A DNA stretch of 64,000 nt from NCBI RefSeq assembly GCF_003573695.1, contig NC_039359.1, forward strand, positions 136,239,939-136,303,938, read 5' to 3'. How positions within the stretch are numbered: position 1 is the stretch's first letter; every line of letters starts with the position of its first letter. The translations under genes and the position numbers were made by a program. Of this stretch, positions 11,463 through 23,669 are shown in pieces. The stretch is from Papaver somniferum. Its lineage: Eukaryota; Streptophyta; Magnoliopsida; Ranunculales; Papaveraceae. Below the pieces are notes generated by a model, which was given only the letters and a program-made list of their open reading frames with translations, did no database searches and was not told where the DNA came from.

Positions 11463-12322
11463 TCGTCCATAACTCTTGCCCCTGCTCTTATATCGATCTG
11501 TTGGGAAATTGAGTTTGGAACTTCTTGAGGTATAAGGATATTTTCCACACTTTGTTTCTAGTAGATATATCCTCTAAGTATCTTGGTGTTTTCTTTTAAC
11601 CTTCTTTTATTTTGAAAGTAAGGTCGCTCTTGTTGTTCTTTCGGGAATGACATCAAATGGGGGAGAGTTCTTCTGAACTTGCGCTTAATTTCCATATCTT
11701 TGTGGGGAGTGCGGCTGTGGAATATTTTAGGAGTTATCTTGTATCTTTATAAACTCCTTTATGAATGCATTTAGCTTCGGCTATATGATTGCATCTAAAC
11801 AAAGTTGATATGTACTTTTCTTTGGTCTTGAAGCATCTCCGTGGAAATTTCATTAGGATCCCGTTTTCGTACCTTTGCCAATTTTATTGACAAAAAGGGA
11901 GAGAATTAATATGTATTTCACACTAAAAATACATATGGTTTTCGGATCATTATGTAAGGGGGAGTGGTTTTCATGTTGAGATGAAATTATTGACTAAGGG
12001 GGAGTGGTACATATCACCATAGTATTGTTGTCAAAGTTGTGATACAATTGAACTTTGAAACTGTGTAATAATACTATGACACTGTATAACAATGATCAAG
12101 AGTTTTTGTTTTCTCATTGTTATGGCTACGGATCTTCAACAACTATGATGTCGAACTGAACATCCATGGAATCATGGGAGTACTTGGAAAAGACGAAGTT
12201 TTCAAGTAATGTTGAAGCACCAAGGAGATCAAGCATGTGGACGAGAAGCTACAAAGTTTTTATTTATTTTGTAATCCATATGTATTGATAGTTTTGTCAC
12301 TAAAATTGACAAAGGGGGAGAT
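11463..12322 (+). other. Element A 3' untranslated region with several polypurine tracts
   Basis: No ORF here. PPT-like runs occur near 11658 (GGGGGAGAG), 11891 (AAAAAGGGAGAG), 11955, 11995 and at the LTR junction (AAAGGGGGAGAT, 12311-12322). Multiple PPTs after pol are known from SIRE-type elements. The same set of motifs recurs in the 3' region of family B, tying the two families together. Confidence 0.65.
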
Positions 12323-14760
12323 TGTTAGAGTATTGCTCGGTCGAACTCGTAAGCGTTGCTATCTCAAGCTTGTTTGTCAAATTTAGTTGTCAAAACTATA
12401 TGTCTTTATTTCTAGTCTACTTATAGCTAAGTCTCGGACTAGGATAGTTAAGTGTAGTTGAGCTCCAGACTCCATGGCGATCATCTTATGAAGACGAAGA
12501 ACTACTCAAGGAACCAATGGAACTTCATCCGACTAAAAGGTATGTGGAGACTTGAACTTATCTATCACTCAAAAGTCTATCTACTCTATCTCCTACTCTT
12601 GAGACAAAAGTCGTATAAGTATGATAGTTTTCATACATACACATTTGTTATTTCGAGCCGAGTTTATCTCGCCTATCTATTTCACGAAATATGTGTTGGT
12701 CAGCTTTCTCTTTAACCATTTACATCTTCACCCGTGACAAAAGTCATGATGACGTTTCAATCTCTTGAAAATTGCTTTGATCACGATAGTTGTGAATAAC
12801 GAGTATTATAACATTATAGAAGAATGTTTCAATGATTGAAATGTAGAGGTGAGATTATGTAACCATCTATGGATATAAGCATATATAGTGTGTTCGCACA
12901 TTAGTGTATAAATCCATGTACCGGAAACCAAGTGTGTGCATACGGAATTGGTAAATGAGACAGGTCGGGTACGCGTACTGGCGGCTTTCCTCCCGGAAAA
13001 TTCTGTTGAGTTTGTAGTTTGCAAACTAGTAAACCAGTCACCTTAGGTACGCGTACTGGCGGAAATTTTCTACCCGAAATATTCTGCTGAGTTTGGAAAC
13101 CAAAACCAACTCAATCTGGTTGCTAAGGTACGCATACCCGTACGCGTACCCAAGCTGGTTATTTTCTCAAATCGGTAGTTCATGAACTTAAACAATAAAT
13201 TATAAGGAATGCAATCTTTGCAAACCGTGGCTATATTGTTCATGAATTGATTCAAATGAATCAAACCGATTTTGTTTCAATTGTGTTTATGTAAAAAGAC
13301 CTAAGAAATTGAACAATTCTTCAACTAGTTCTTTTGAAGTCATTATAACTAGTTATGAAGAAGATGAATACGGTTAATATGGAAGTGCTCTTATGGCTAA
13401 CCATTGGTTAACTATTTGTGAACCAACTAAGTGTACACGTTTAGGCATGATTACTCAAACCTAAATGAAATACATTTCATTTGTGTATGACAAGCTAAGT
13501 TTCAATCTAACGGTTGAAAGATATTAGCTTGTATCTAATCAGGTTTTCATCTAACGGTGCATATTGAATGCTTTGTTACTAAGCTAACATTGATTGCAAA
13601 CCCTGATTTGAAAACTATATAAAGGAGAACTCTAGCAACTGGAAAAACTAATACCCACACCTCATGTGTGATACTAGTCTGTTTAGCTAGAGTCGATTCT
13701 CCTCTGACCTTAGGTTTCTTCTCGAGACCCTGTAGGTTAACGACTTAAAGACTTCATTGGGATTGTAAAGCCAGACGAAACTACTTCTCTTGTAGTTGAG
13801 CGATCTGATCTTGCCATTTTTCTCGTACGAGTTCAATTGAAATATTGACTTGAGATTATATCTCCGATAGGGCAAGATAAAAAGAAATCACAAACATCTT
13901 CATCTCATCGTTTTTGATTCCACAATATCTTGTTTCGCTACCATGCGATTAAGATTATTGTGAGGTGATTGATAATTCTAGGTTGTTCTTCGGGAATATA
14001 AGTTGGGGTTACCGATTAGTTCCTGTTCACCTTAATTTTATCAAAAGACGGAACAGAACTCGTAGGTTTATCTGTGGGAGACAGATTTATCTATTAAGAC
14101 TTTTCTGTGTGATACAAATTTGTTTATTCAAGTCTTCGACTTTGGGTCGTAGCAACTCTTGGTTGTGGGTGAGATCACTATGGGAATCAAGTGCGTAGAA
14201 TCCTTCTGGGATCAGAGACGTAAGGAGCGCAACTGTACCTTGAATCAGTGTGAGATTGATTGGGGTTCAACTACAGTCCAGACTGAAGTTAGTTTGTAGT
14301 AGGCTAGTGTCTGTAGCAGCTTAATACAGTGTGGCGTTCAATCTGTACTAGGTCCCGGGGTTTTTCTGCATTTGTGGTTTCGTTAACAAAACTTCTAGTG
14401 TCTGTGTTATTTCTATTCCGCATTGTATTTTGTTATATAATTGAAATATCACAGGTTGTGCGTTGTATCGATCAATTGTGAAATCCAACCTTTGGTTGTT
14501 GATTGGAAATTGATTGATCATTGGATATTGGTATTTGGTACCATCCAAGTTTATATCTCTTGTATTTAATAAAGACTCGCAGATTTCTATTTGCTTGAGT
14601 ATAGATTAAATCAAGAGATCGAGATATTAACTCCTTGATATACTTTTTATTAAGATTGAGTCTGACTGCTTAGTTGATTCTCTTAAAAGTATATTAGAGT
14701 TAGTTCATACAGATTGCTAATCGAAATATTGGGTGAGGTTGTTAGACCCCCGCATTTTTA
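12323..14760 (+). repeat. Element A 3' LTR
   Basis: 2,438 bp, collinear with 5366-7824. It begins TGTTAGAG right after the PPT and ends at the GTGAG target duplication (14761-14765). It contains the TATA box at 13616-13625 and the GTACGCGTAC palindromes at about 12968-13150. Confidence 0.92.
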
Positions 14761-14765
14761 GTGAG

Positions 14766-15309
14766 TGTTCTAGCAATTGATTAAGAATTTTACACTCAGT
14801 AGTCTGTTGATGAACTTCGTTGCACAAGGCCAATTTTTGTTCCATATAATCTACCAGATTATTTAGAAGACTGAGTGTTTCTCGCTTTCCTTCACATATC
14901 CTACGCTTAGTTGAACAATAAGTTCTGCGACATCATCTAGACTGTCAATGGTTTTTCCCTTTTCTGAATAAGTTTCAATATGTTTGAAAAACCTTACTAA
15001 CATCTTACGAAATTCAGATTTGGGTCTGCTAGTGAATCTAATCTCTTTTCCTATTCTGAAAAAGATGATTTTTCACTAGGAATTGGAGTCGGATCCAAAA
15101 CAGATTTCTTGAGTTTCGGATTCATTCTTTTCTGATCAGAAACTTGAATCTTAATCAAATTATCCGTCAAAGACTTTTTCTTTGATTTTCGAAAAGATTC
15201 GAGACCAATTTCCATTGACCTTTTCTGAGACTTTATTCTCATTATCTTGACATACGTTAACTGAGTCTTTCTTTATAAGTTTATCCTTTCTTTTCTTATT
15301 TTGACTCAT
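14766..15309 (-). pseudogene. B1 first ORF, N-terminal half
   Basis: Homologue of the B3 ORF at 46720-47214. The start codon (15307-15309) lies about 50 bp inside the PBS, where gag normally begins. The segment 15051-15242 is open and shares SFRKSKKKS, DQKRMNPKLKK and DPTPIPSEKS with B3, then frameshifts. The C-terminal half is across element A at 4996-5365. Lysine- and serine-rich, probably nucleic-acid binding or coiled-coil. No family recognised. Confidence 0.6.
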
Positions 15310-15361
15310 ATCTTATAGGTTGGATTGCACCAAACACAGATTGTTAGATCTTTTCGTGTTT

Positions 15362-15377
15362 GCCTGCTCTGATACCA
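15362..15377 (-). other. Primer-binding site of B1
   Basis: Read on the minus strand this is TGGTATCAGAGCAGGC, the initiator-Met PBS, identical to the site in element A and placed 2 nt inside the LTR. Confidence 0.88.
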
Positions 15378-15379
15378 AT

Positions 15380-18265
15380 TGACAAGACGAGGGTACCCAA
15401 ATATACCTAAATCTAAAACTTTTCCACCTATAAGTCCTTTCTCCGAAAGTGATTTTCTATAGACTGAGTCGATAAAATACAACTAATCGGTTCACACTTC
15501 GTGTGATGGTCTATGGATACGAGATCGAGACAATACGACAACAATATAACTTGTGTGATTGACTATGGATACAAGATCGAGACAATACAACAACGAAGCG
15601 TATTTACTTGATAATAGGTTCGGACTTAACCAAACTCTAGGGATTGTCTATTAAGTAAAATAAGAATTAACGTTTGTGTATTTTACTTCTAATTATAATA
15701 AAACAATTATAATTGCGGAAATAGAAAAGTAAAAGACACAACAAGATTTTGTTAACGAGGAAACCCCAAATGCAGAAAAACCCCGGGACCTAGTCCAGAA
15801 TTGAATACTCTCATCATTAAGCCGCTATACAAAATCAAACCAACTTCATATAGTTGAGACCAAGCAACTAAACCTATAGGTCACCTAGTTTCCTCAGTAT
15901 CCCTATGCCTCCAACTTGTTAATAAGTCACGCACTTGGAACAATTCCTTTGGTTCGTATTCCAAACAGTAAAGGAACAACAAATCTGTTCGGTAACAACT
16001 ATTTTCAAACAACGTGATTTGAGTCTGACAATGGCTCTTCCGTTTAACCAATAAACTCCTTTTTCGGGTCCTTAGATGAATCTCTCAACAACTACCGAAG
16101 TAATTGTTAGACTATGCAATCAATACTATTAATCACAAAGAAGTGTATTGATGCCGATATACTCAACTAATCAATCCAATCTATCACAAAGATAAACCGA
16201 TTATAGTTGGATCCCTTTCCAGCAGAAACAAGTATTGTGCATACCAAAGATTATGAACCCAAAAAATCTTCTTGTCTTCAAATCTTCTTAAATCTTCAAT
16301 CAGCGCCTGCACACAATCAACTTGAATCTCTTGTGAACAATCACACACAGAACGAAGTCTGTTAACGCTGGATTATCAGAAGACGTCTTTAGATCTACAA
16401 ACAGTCTAAAGATCCCCGTCAAAACTTCTATCTAGTTTGAGGGAATCTTATATCAGAAGAGAAGATTCTCAAGCATAATCAAACTAGGTGCAATCAAATT
16501 TCAACAATCGTTAGTCAATCAAATCAATCGAAAACTAATAATAAACTGCAATTATCTAGTTTCCCACCAATGGTATTAATAGAGCTTCTCAATCCCAAAG
16601 AAGTCTTTAAACTGAGCGGCCGTAAGAGATTTCACCTAATTAGGTTACTTTCCTCTCCGAATAGGCGGCTTGACCAGTAACAACATAACTAGGTAGTTTT
16701 GCTGGCTCTGAGGATTAGTTTGCTAGAAATGCAAACTTCAATATTTATAGACAAGGAAGTTTGGACACCAAGGAATTTTCAAAACCGAATATTCTCAAAG
16801 ATATGCAATAAACACAAAATCGGTTTTCATAATTCCTGGAAATGCAGTATCCAAATATTGACTGAAATCCCAGTAGAAAAATCTATAATCAGTAAATGCA
16901 CATTACTAATTATTATTTTCTAAAGATATGCATTTAATTGCTGGAGATTAAATAGCATATAAAAACTAAGAAACCTTAATTAAAAGATTCTAAATTTATT
17001 TCGATCCTGGGATTCTCCTTTGGCTATTAAGGAATATCTTTGAACAATAAATGATAAGAGTTATTGCACATGTTCAAAGTATGTCGACATCTTTACTTTA
17101 CAAGTCCTTTTTCATACTTACAATCTTGGAAACGATTTGCCACACTTCCAAACAAGTTTAGAATTGGTTCGTCTGAATTCCAAGAACTACGTGATTGATT
17201 ATCCTATCAAATCACCAATTATTGGTTTTACGGTTCTACCAAAACAAGTTCGGTTCTACCTCCATGTGAGTATTGTGCATAGTCATGCTAGTTACCAAAA
17301 TTCGGTTGACTAGGTACTAGGATCGGTTCCCCATAACTTATGGTAACAACCTGTATTCTGTTGCACATGTCCATAGGATCGGTTCCCCCAAAACTACAAA
17401 CTTGTTGCACATGTTCATAGGATCGGTTCCCCCATCTACTAAAAACGTGTTGCACCTCTTACAAGGATCTATTCCCTCTTTCAAATTTGTTTCACCTCTT
17501 ACTAGGATCGGTTCCCCAATGACTAGATAAAAGTTTCTATTTACAAGGCATCGATCATACCATCTTGAGTGATTACTTAAGATCGATTTCACTAATAAAA
17601 CTCATACCAATACATAAGTCAGGCCTTGTGAATAATTTTACCAAGATACATAAACAAGTTTATGAGCGGTGATACTAAACACACATATTGGTAATTCATA
17701 ATAGATTTGCAATGAATAACAATACCAATAAGCCTAGCGATTTCCCTTTCGATTCACAAAACGAGTTTATGAACTTACTTCCTTTAAACGAATGCAAAAC
17801 ATTGTTTCCTAGGATGAAATCTTCACTCATACCCATACATAATCACAATGTTATTCATATGATCATGTCGATGTCTTATATACAAGTTTAATGGTTAAGC
17901 AATAAACCTCGTATTGTATTCCTTAATACTATGTCGAACTAGAGTTTCATTCACAGCTTCGCAGTTATGTTTTCAATATGCACAACTTGAAAGATACGTT
18001 AGGAATGAAACAGTTCAAGTTAAATATTACTGACCTCAAGTGGAAGGATGATGTCGTCGTTTTAGCTCTTTACTTCTTCACATTCTTCAAATCTTCATAT
18101 AATACTTGTAAGTCTCATATCCTAGTAACTTTCTAGCTAACCTATAATAAGTTGACTCTAGTAAATAATCAAGCGACTCTTTAAATTATTTTTGATTCAC
18201 TAAAATATGACAACCAAACTTGACATACCAATACTTAGTGGGTTCAACCGAGCTATGCTCTAACA
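15380..18265 (-). repeat. B1 5' LTR
   Basis: 2,886-bp LTR, TGTTAGAGC...CA on the minus strand, collinear with the B3 LTRs. It carries a TATAAATA promoter box (reverse complement at 16742-16749) and the degenerate GATCGGT-type repeats (17280-17560). Open frames inside it are chance. Confidence 0.9.
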
Positions 18266-19087
18266 ACAATTGTTTTTATTATAAATAGAAGTAAAATACA
18301 CAAACGTTAATTCCTAGTTACTTGATAGCAATCCTATTGTGTTTGGTTAAGAACGAACCTATTATCAAGTAATCATACTTCGTTGTTGTATTGTCTCGAT
18401 CTTGTATCCATAGTCAATCACACAAGTTACCTTGTTGTCGTATTGTCTCGATATCGTATCCGTAGACGATTAAAAGAAGTGTGAACCGATTAGTTGTATT
18501 GTCTCTACTCAGTCCATAGACAATCACTTTCGGAGAAAGGACTTATAGGTGGAAAAGTTTTAAATTGAGGTATATTTGGATACCCTCGTCTTTTCAATTG
18601 GTATCAGAGCAGGCAAACACGAAAAGATCTGAAAATCTATGTTTGGTGCGATCCAACCTATAAAATTATTACAAGTTTATTGGGATAAATGGAAGAACCT
18701 TTTGTCAAACTCATATCACTTGTTTGAAAAGAGTTGTTACTGAACAGATTTGTTGTTCCTTTACTGTTTGGAATACGGACCATTGGAATTGTTCCAAGTG
18801 CGTGACTTATTACAAGTTGGAGGCGCAGGGATACAGACGGAACTAGGTGAACTATAGGTTTAGTTACTTGGTCTCAACTATACGAAGTTGGTTTAGATTT
18901 TATATAGCGGCTTAATCCTGAGAGTATTCAATTCTGGACAAGGTCCCGGGGTTTTTCTGCATTTGCGGTTTCCTCGTTAACAAAATCTTGTTGTGTCTTT
19001 TACTTTTCTATTTCCGCAATTATAATTGTTTTTATTATAATTAGAAGTAAAATACACAAACATTAATTGATAATTACTTGATAGCAA
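18266..19087 (+). repeat. Scrambled B2 5' end: LTR tail, PBS, then LTR again
   Basis: 18266-18596 is the last 330 bp of a family B LTR, ending TTTTCA. The PBS follows at 18599-18612, with about 60 bp of internal start matching B3. At about 18670 the sequence jumps back into LTR sequence (the part with 'cccggggtttttctgcattt') and runs to 19087. An LTR segment therefore occurs on both sides of a PBS, with the first ORF missing. A deletion or template switch explains this best. Confidence 0.7.
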
Positions 19088-19981
19088 TTATGGGTACCGT
19101 GAAGGGTATGAATTTGGGTACCGTGGGATGGTTGGACTGGGTCTTGGCAATTCCACTGGGCTATTGGAGGTTTTCTTCGCAGCAACTATATAACTGAAGA
19201 GAGACAGAGAGAGAAAGAGGGACGCCGGCGGACGGAAGAATCTGGAGGGTTCTCTGTTAGTGACAGACAGAGACGGAGAGAAGCTTGGCGGCCGCTGAGG
19301 CAAGCATAAGAGCAAGAGACGACGAAGAAAATTTGGGTTTGATCGTTCCTCTTTTGTTATTATTTTCATGGGTTTTAAGAAACTCTTAATCATGTCTTGC
19401 TAGATTTTTATGTAACTAGGGTTTATGGTGGAAACTACTTGGGGTATTAGGCTATTTGATTTGAATAATTGAGCAAAGACCATTATGATTTGAATAGATT
19501 GATTTTCGAATATTGTTTATTAATAATTTATTGAAAAAATGAGTTGTTGCTCCACCGGTTTAGTAATAACCTTTGTGCGTAATTTGGATAGTTCTATAAA
19601 TAGTTTTGGTCTCGTTATTTGATATTCCAATGATATTTGCGACTCTAATACATATAATAGGTGGTGTCGATAGAACGAACAGTAAACATATATTTGCAAT
19701 CATGTTTCATTCAGTAATTAAATAGAGATAGTAGTGGATACCATGAAACCCTGGTTACCGACTTTTCCTTTGGATTTACTCTACTACTTTAGTTTAATTT
19801 TATTATTTTATTTTTAATCCTAAAAATCCCAAAAGTATTGTTTTCGATTAGAGATATTAGTTATTAGTATTTCCACCGCTCCCTGTGGGTTCAACCCGTA
19901 CTTGCCTCTGTCTACTAGTTGGACACCGTGCGATTGCGGTTTATATAAATAGGTATCTCCGGATCCTATCATCTGGATCCG
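19088..19981 (+). repeat. Ty3/gypsy-type (Tat/Athila-like) LTR insertion
   Basis: This sequence is unlike the surrounding family B DNA. It contains a TATA-like 'ctatataact' near 19185 and GA-rich leader DNA. It ends with a 'ccgctccctgtgggttcaac' tail (about 19874) and 'gtgcgattgcggttt', a signature at the 3' end of Tat/Athila/Retand-type LTRs. No PBS or coding region follows, so it is a solo or truncated LTR. The exact ends and the target duplication are unclear. The minus-strand open frame 19088-19393 is not supported as a gene. Confidence 0.5.
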
Positions 19982-20323
19982 ATGTCGTCTCTTGATAAGA
20001 TGCTAGATCAGAAAGATCACTTTAAGGATAAGTCTGCATATTCTCTTGATATAGAGAAATCAAAGAGAAAAATCAAAAAGAGAGATTGGCTTAGTAAGAA
20101 GGAAAGAGAGAATATGCTGAAGAAAGATCAGTGTATTGAAGCATTGACACACTTTTGTGTTCAATCAAAGACAGAATTACATGTTCTTGCAGAATCCTTC
20201 ACGAAAATTTCTCAACTGCAAGAAATTCTGGTCAAACAACAAGGTTATTTACTTGAAGAATTTCACAAGATGAAAACTGAAAGTAATAATCTACCTTCCT
20301 CTAGCATTGAGATGAAGAATTAA
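19982..20323 (+). CDS. B2 terminal ORF, unknown function (variant ORF of family B)
   Basis: 113 residues, very rich in Lys, Glu and Ser (KSKRKIKKRDWLSKKERE at about 29-46), predicted helical and possibly coiled-coil in the second half (SFTKISQLQEILVKQQGYLL). It starts 6 nt after the end of the gypsy-type LTR, so the true N-terminus may be lost. Its position, directly before the conserved AT-rich 3' flank, is that of the ORFs at 45478-45966 (B3) and 39469-39783 (B4), but the three sequences are not visibly homologous. I do not recognise the family. Confidence 0.45.
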   Translation: MSSLDKMLDQKDHFKDKSAYSLDIEKSKRKIKKRDWLSKKERENMLKKDQCIEALTHFCVQSKTELHVLAESFTKISQLQEILVKQQGYLLEEFHKMKTESNNLPSSSIEMKN

Positions 20324-22120
20324 TCAAGAAAAAATAGACATCAATTTTTGATTTCTTTCAATAATTGTATAAGGTATATTTTGAATAAAACTATCTATTA
20401 TTTATGAATAAAATTATTAGTTTATAATTTTTCTTATGATAGTTTTTCAATTACATAGCATGTGCTTGAATGGTTTATATTATTTCTATGTATGTTTATG
20501 GGATGTTTGATTTCGGTTTTCATAACCTTGATATTCGATCTCATATTATGTGGACCCTTATGGTTTGGGTGACTTTTTGGTTTAACAGGATTAAGTTCTA
20601 GCCCATATTGGTAGGCTTTATCAAAGGATCATAAGGGGTTCCGATTGAAACTAATATGTGAAAAAGTCACGATATGTTGAATCCTTTGGTTTAGCATAAA
20701 AGTATATGTGTTTCGGGGTTTCAACTTTTGCATCGCATTAGTTAAAACCGGTTTTCAACCTTTCTCTGGTAAAGGTTTGTCCTTTTTGTTGTTCTTTTGT
20801 TTTGGCGAGAGGATGACAACATAACGGGGGAGAGTTCTAATGTGAACTTGCGCTTAATGACATATCTTTCTAGGGTGAAGAGGATGCGGAGATTGAGGTA
20901 AAAAATTTGTTAGTTAATCGTTTTCCTGTTTAAGAAAAGCCTGATTTTATTGCATATATTTATTGCTTTTGCTTAACAAAATTTCGGTACAATTGGATGG
21001 ATGTGTATGGATGTGTGTGTGATTCAATTGTTTCCGGTTAAGAAAAACTATTGCTATCTTGCTTTATTGTTTGGTATCAATTTTTTAGGCCTACAAAATT
21101 ACGGTGCAATTGCGGTACTTTAATGTCTATGTTTGTTTCAATTGCTTCCGGTTGAGGTAAACAATTATGCAAGTTGATTCATTTGGTTTGTATGAATTGT
21201 TTATGGCTTAACAAAAAGGGTTTTCGGGATGAATTGTTTAGTCCAATTCGATTCCGGATAAGAGAAACTAAGTTATTTGATCTTAGTTAGACTTATCAAA
21301 GTGGAGGTTTCGGTTATTCAAGTCTAATCGAATTCCTTAACAAGAAATTTTAGTTAACTAACCTAGTACTTGTATTGTTTAAAAGTGAAAGGTCTAAGTT
21401 ATTATTTGAATAATTAGAACCTGATGAGAAAAATAGAGTTAATTCTGATCTTTATTTTGGTCTTATCGAACAAACGATTGTATTTGTGCAATCGGTTTAT
21501 CAAAAGAACTAAGGTGCTTAGTCATTTTTTGATTTGCTAAACTATTAGGGAAAAGTGCTTCGGGCAATTGTTTCCTTGATAACATATCAAAACAAAATTA
21601 CTTTGGAGTTTCGGTTTTGATATTGGTTATCTAAAATGGTGTGTTGAACCCTCGTGCTTAACTCTTATAGGTTGCAAGTCTTTTGTGATTTGTAAGATCC
21701 TTTCGGTTTGTCCTTTATTTGCTCGTACCTTTGTCACTTTGTGACAAAAGGAGAAAAATATATGGAGTAAACAAGTGATTTGGTATCACTAAGGAAAGGA
21801 CAATGGTGCTTAAACGTTATATCTAACGAAAGAGTAAAGCATAGACTAAAGGGGAGTAACATATCATATTGATACTTGTAGTTATATGGACTACAGAGGG
21901 AATAACAAAGATGTGCGGATTGAAAATCTACCTATCTTACCTTTAGGGGAAGTATTAGCTTTGTTATTATAATGTCAACAACGACATTTATGGATTGAAT
22001 GTATACAGGTTATTGTGCTGTTGAAACTTGGAATCAAGCGTATGCATAATGAATTCTTGTAATTTGTTTATCCATATATGATATAAGAGTTTTGTCACTA
22101 AAATTGACAAAGGGGGAGAT
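20324..22120 (+). other. B2 3' non-coding region and polypurine tract
   Basis: Collinear, in the opposite orientation, with 43669-45477 of B3. It has degenerate tandem copies of a motif pairing CAATTG with TTCCGGNTAAG and 'cttaacaaaa' (about 20940-21300). A PPT-like GGGGGAGAG lies near 20826 with further purine runs near 21740 and 21850. The functional PPT AAAGGGGGAGAT ends at 22120. Confidence 0.7.
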
Positions 22121-22420
22121 TGTTAGAGCATTTCTCGGTTGAACCCACCAAGCGTTGGTATGTCAAGTTTGGTTGTCATGTTTTAGTGAATCAAAACTCA
22201 TTTAAAGAGTCGCTTGATTATTTACTAGAGTCAACTTCGTATAGGTTAGCTAGAAAGTTACTAGGATATGAGACTTACAAGTATTACATGAAGACTTGAA
22301 GAATGTGAAGAAGTAAAGAGCTACAACGACGGCATCATCCTTCCACTTGAGGTTAGTAATATTTGACTTGAACTGTTTCGTTCCTAACGTATCTTTCAAG
22401 TCGTGCATATTGAAAGATAT

Positions 22421-22507
22421 GAAGTATAACGTCTATCTTTTGAACTTCTTATATAAGGAATTACAATACGAAGTATAACGTCTATCTTTTGAACTTCGTA
22501 TATAAGA
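22421..22507 (+). repeat. 49-bp tandem duplication including a TATATAAG box
   Basis: Two copies (22421-22458 and 22470-22507) of a 38-bp block that begins 'gaagtataacgtctatc' and ends TATATAAG. Other family B LTRs have it once (for example reversed near 17900 and 43290). Confidence 0.8.
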
Positions 22508-22839
22508 CATCGACATAATCGTATGAATGCTATTGCGATAATGTGTATGGGTATGGGTGAAGATTTTTCCTAGGAAACAATGTTTTACATTCGTATAAAG
22601 GAAGTACAATTCATAAACTTATTTTATGAATCGAAAGGGAAATCGCTAGGCTTATTGGTATTGTTATTCATTGCAAATCTTTGGATTACCAATATGTGTG
22701 TTTAGTATAACCGCTCATAAATTGTTTATGTATCTTAGTAAAACTATTCACAATGACTGACTTTTGTATTGGTATGACTTTCATTGTTGAAACCGATCTT
22801 AAGTAATCACCTGAGATGGTATGATCGATATTTGTAATT

Positions 22840-23075
22840 GGTGTGACCATTCCTAGTCATTGGGTGACCGATCCTAGAACTTGGTTGGGACTAATCACAA
22901 GATGTGTAATCGATCCTTGTAATAGGTTAACAAGTTTTAGTAATTGGTGTGACCGATCCTATAACTTGTGCAACCGAATACAAGTTTATACCATATATAT
23001 GTGGTAACCGATCCTAGTACCTAGTCAACCAACTTTTGGTAACTAGTGTGACCGATCCTAGTACCCACATGGAGG
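22840..23075 (+). repeat. Degenerate minisatellite in the family B LTR
   Basis: Irregular repeats built on 'gtgaccgatcctagtaattgg', spaced about 25-45 bp. Equivalent arrays, reverse-complemented, are at 17290-17560, 36590-36960, 42720-42970 and 49160-49370. Copy number differs between LTRs. Confidence 0.7.
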
Positions 23076-23587
23076 TAGAACCTAAACTTGTTTTGGTAGA
23101 ACCGTTAAACCCATGAATGGTGATTGAATATTTTTGATCAATCACATAGTTCTTGGAAATCAGATGAACCATTTCTAAACTCGTTTGGAAGTGTGGCAAA
23201 TCGGTTCCCAGATTGTAAATATGAAAAAGTATATACAAAGTCAAGATGTCGACATACTTTAAACATGTGCAGTAACACTTATCTTTCATTGTTCAAAGAT
23301 ATTCCTTAATAACTAAAGGAGAATCCCGGATCGAAATAAATTGAGAATCTTTTAATTAAGGTTTTTAGTTTTATATGCTTTTAATTTCCAGCAATTAAAA
23401 TGCATATCTTTTAGAAAATAAAAATTGGTAATGTGCATATACTAATTGGAGATTTTCTACCGAGATTTCTGTCAATATTTGGATAGATCATTTCCAGGAA
23501 TTATGAAAACCGAATTTGGAAATATATTGCATATCTTGAGAATATTTTCGGTTTTGGAAACTCCTCGGTGTCCAAACTAACTTGGTC

Positions 23588-23595
23588 TATAAATA
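23588..23595 (+). promoter_or_regulatory. TATA box of family B LTR
   Basis: TATAAATA about 1.47 kb into the LTR. It is kept at the matching place in the other copies (reverse complement at 16742, 36108, 42194 and 48632). Its relative position resembles the TATA box of element A. Confidence 0.55.
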
Positions 23596-23669
23596 TTGAA
23601 GTTTGCATTTCGAGCAAACTAATCCTTAGAGCCAGCAAAACTACCTAGTTGTGTTGTTACTGGTGGATC

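Larger units (their letters stand above)
5366..14760 (+). mobile_element. Element A: full-length Ty1/copia retrotransposon (SIRE/Maximus-like), decayed
   Basis: The 9,395-bp element has two LTRs (2,459 and 2,438 bp) that both start TGTTAGAG, an initiator-Met PBS at 7827, a broken pol and a final polypurine tract at 12311-12322. A perfect 5-bp target duplication GTGAG flanks it (5361-5365, 14761-14765). The pol order is protease, integrase, RT, RNase H, which defines Ty1/copia. The long LTRs and several PPT-like tracts after pol suggest the SIRE/Maximus lineage. No envelope-like ORF is present. Gag is mostly deleted and pol carries several stops and frameshifts, so the copy cannot move by itself. 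It is inserted in the first ORF of B1. Confidence 0.93.
826..18265 (-). mobile_element. B1: non-autonomous LTR retrotransposon of family B
   Basis: Minus-strand element. Its 5' LTR is at 15380-18265, the PBS at 15362-15377, the broken ORFs lie between about 15309 and 4229, a non-coding region follows, and only a 43-bp stub of the 3' LTR remains at 826-868. A MULE (2105-3589) and copia element A (5366-14760) are inserted into it. Removing both insertions and one copy of each target duplication leaves about 3.6 kb internally, matching intact copy B3. It lacks gag, protease, integrase and reverse transcriptase, so it would depend on proteins from another element. It sits inside the 5' LTR of B2. 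Confidence 0.85.

Noticed and set aside
11463..12322. Envelope-like ORF expected in some SIRE elements
   Set aside because: No frame of useful length and no membrane segment; only purine tracts and AT-rich DNA.
19088..19393. 101-residue minus-strand ORF (Ser/Pro/Leu-rich)
   Set aside because: Low-complexity translation of a GA-rich LTR leader; no homologue or gene structure around it.
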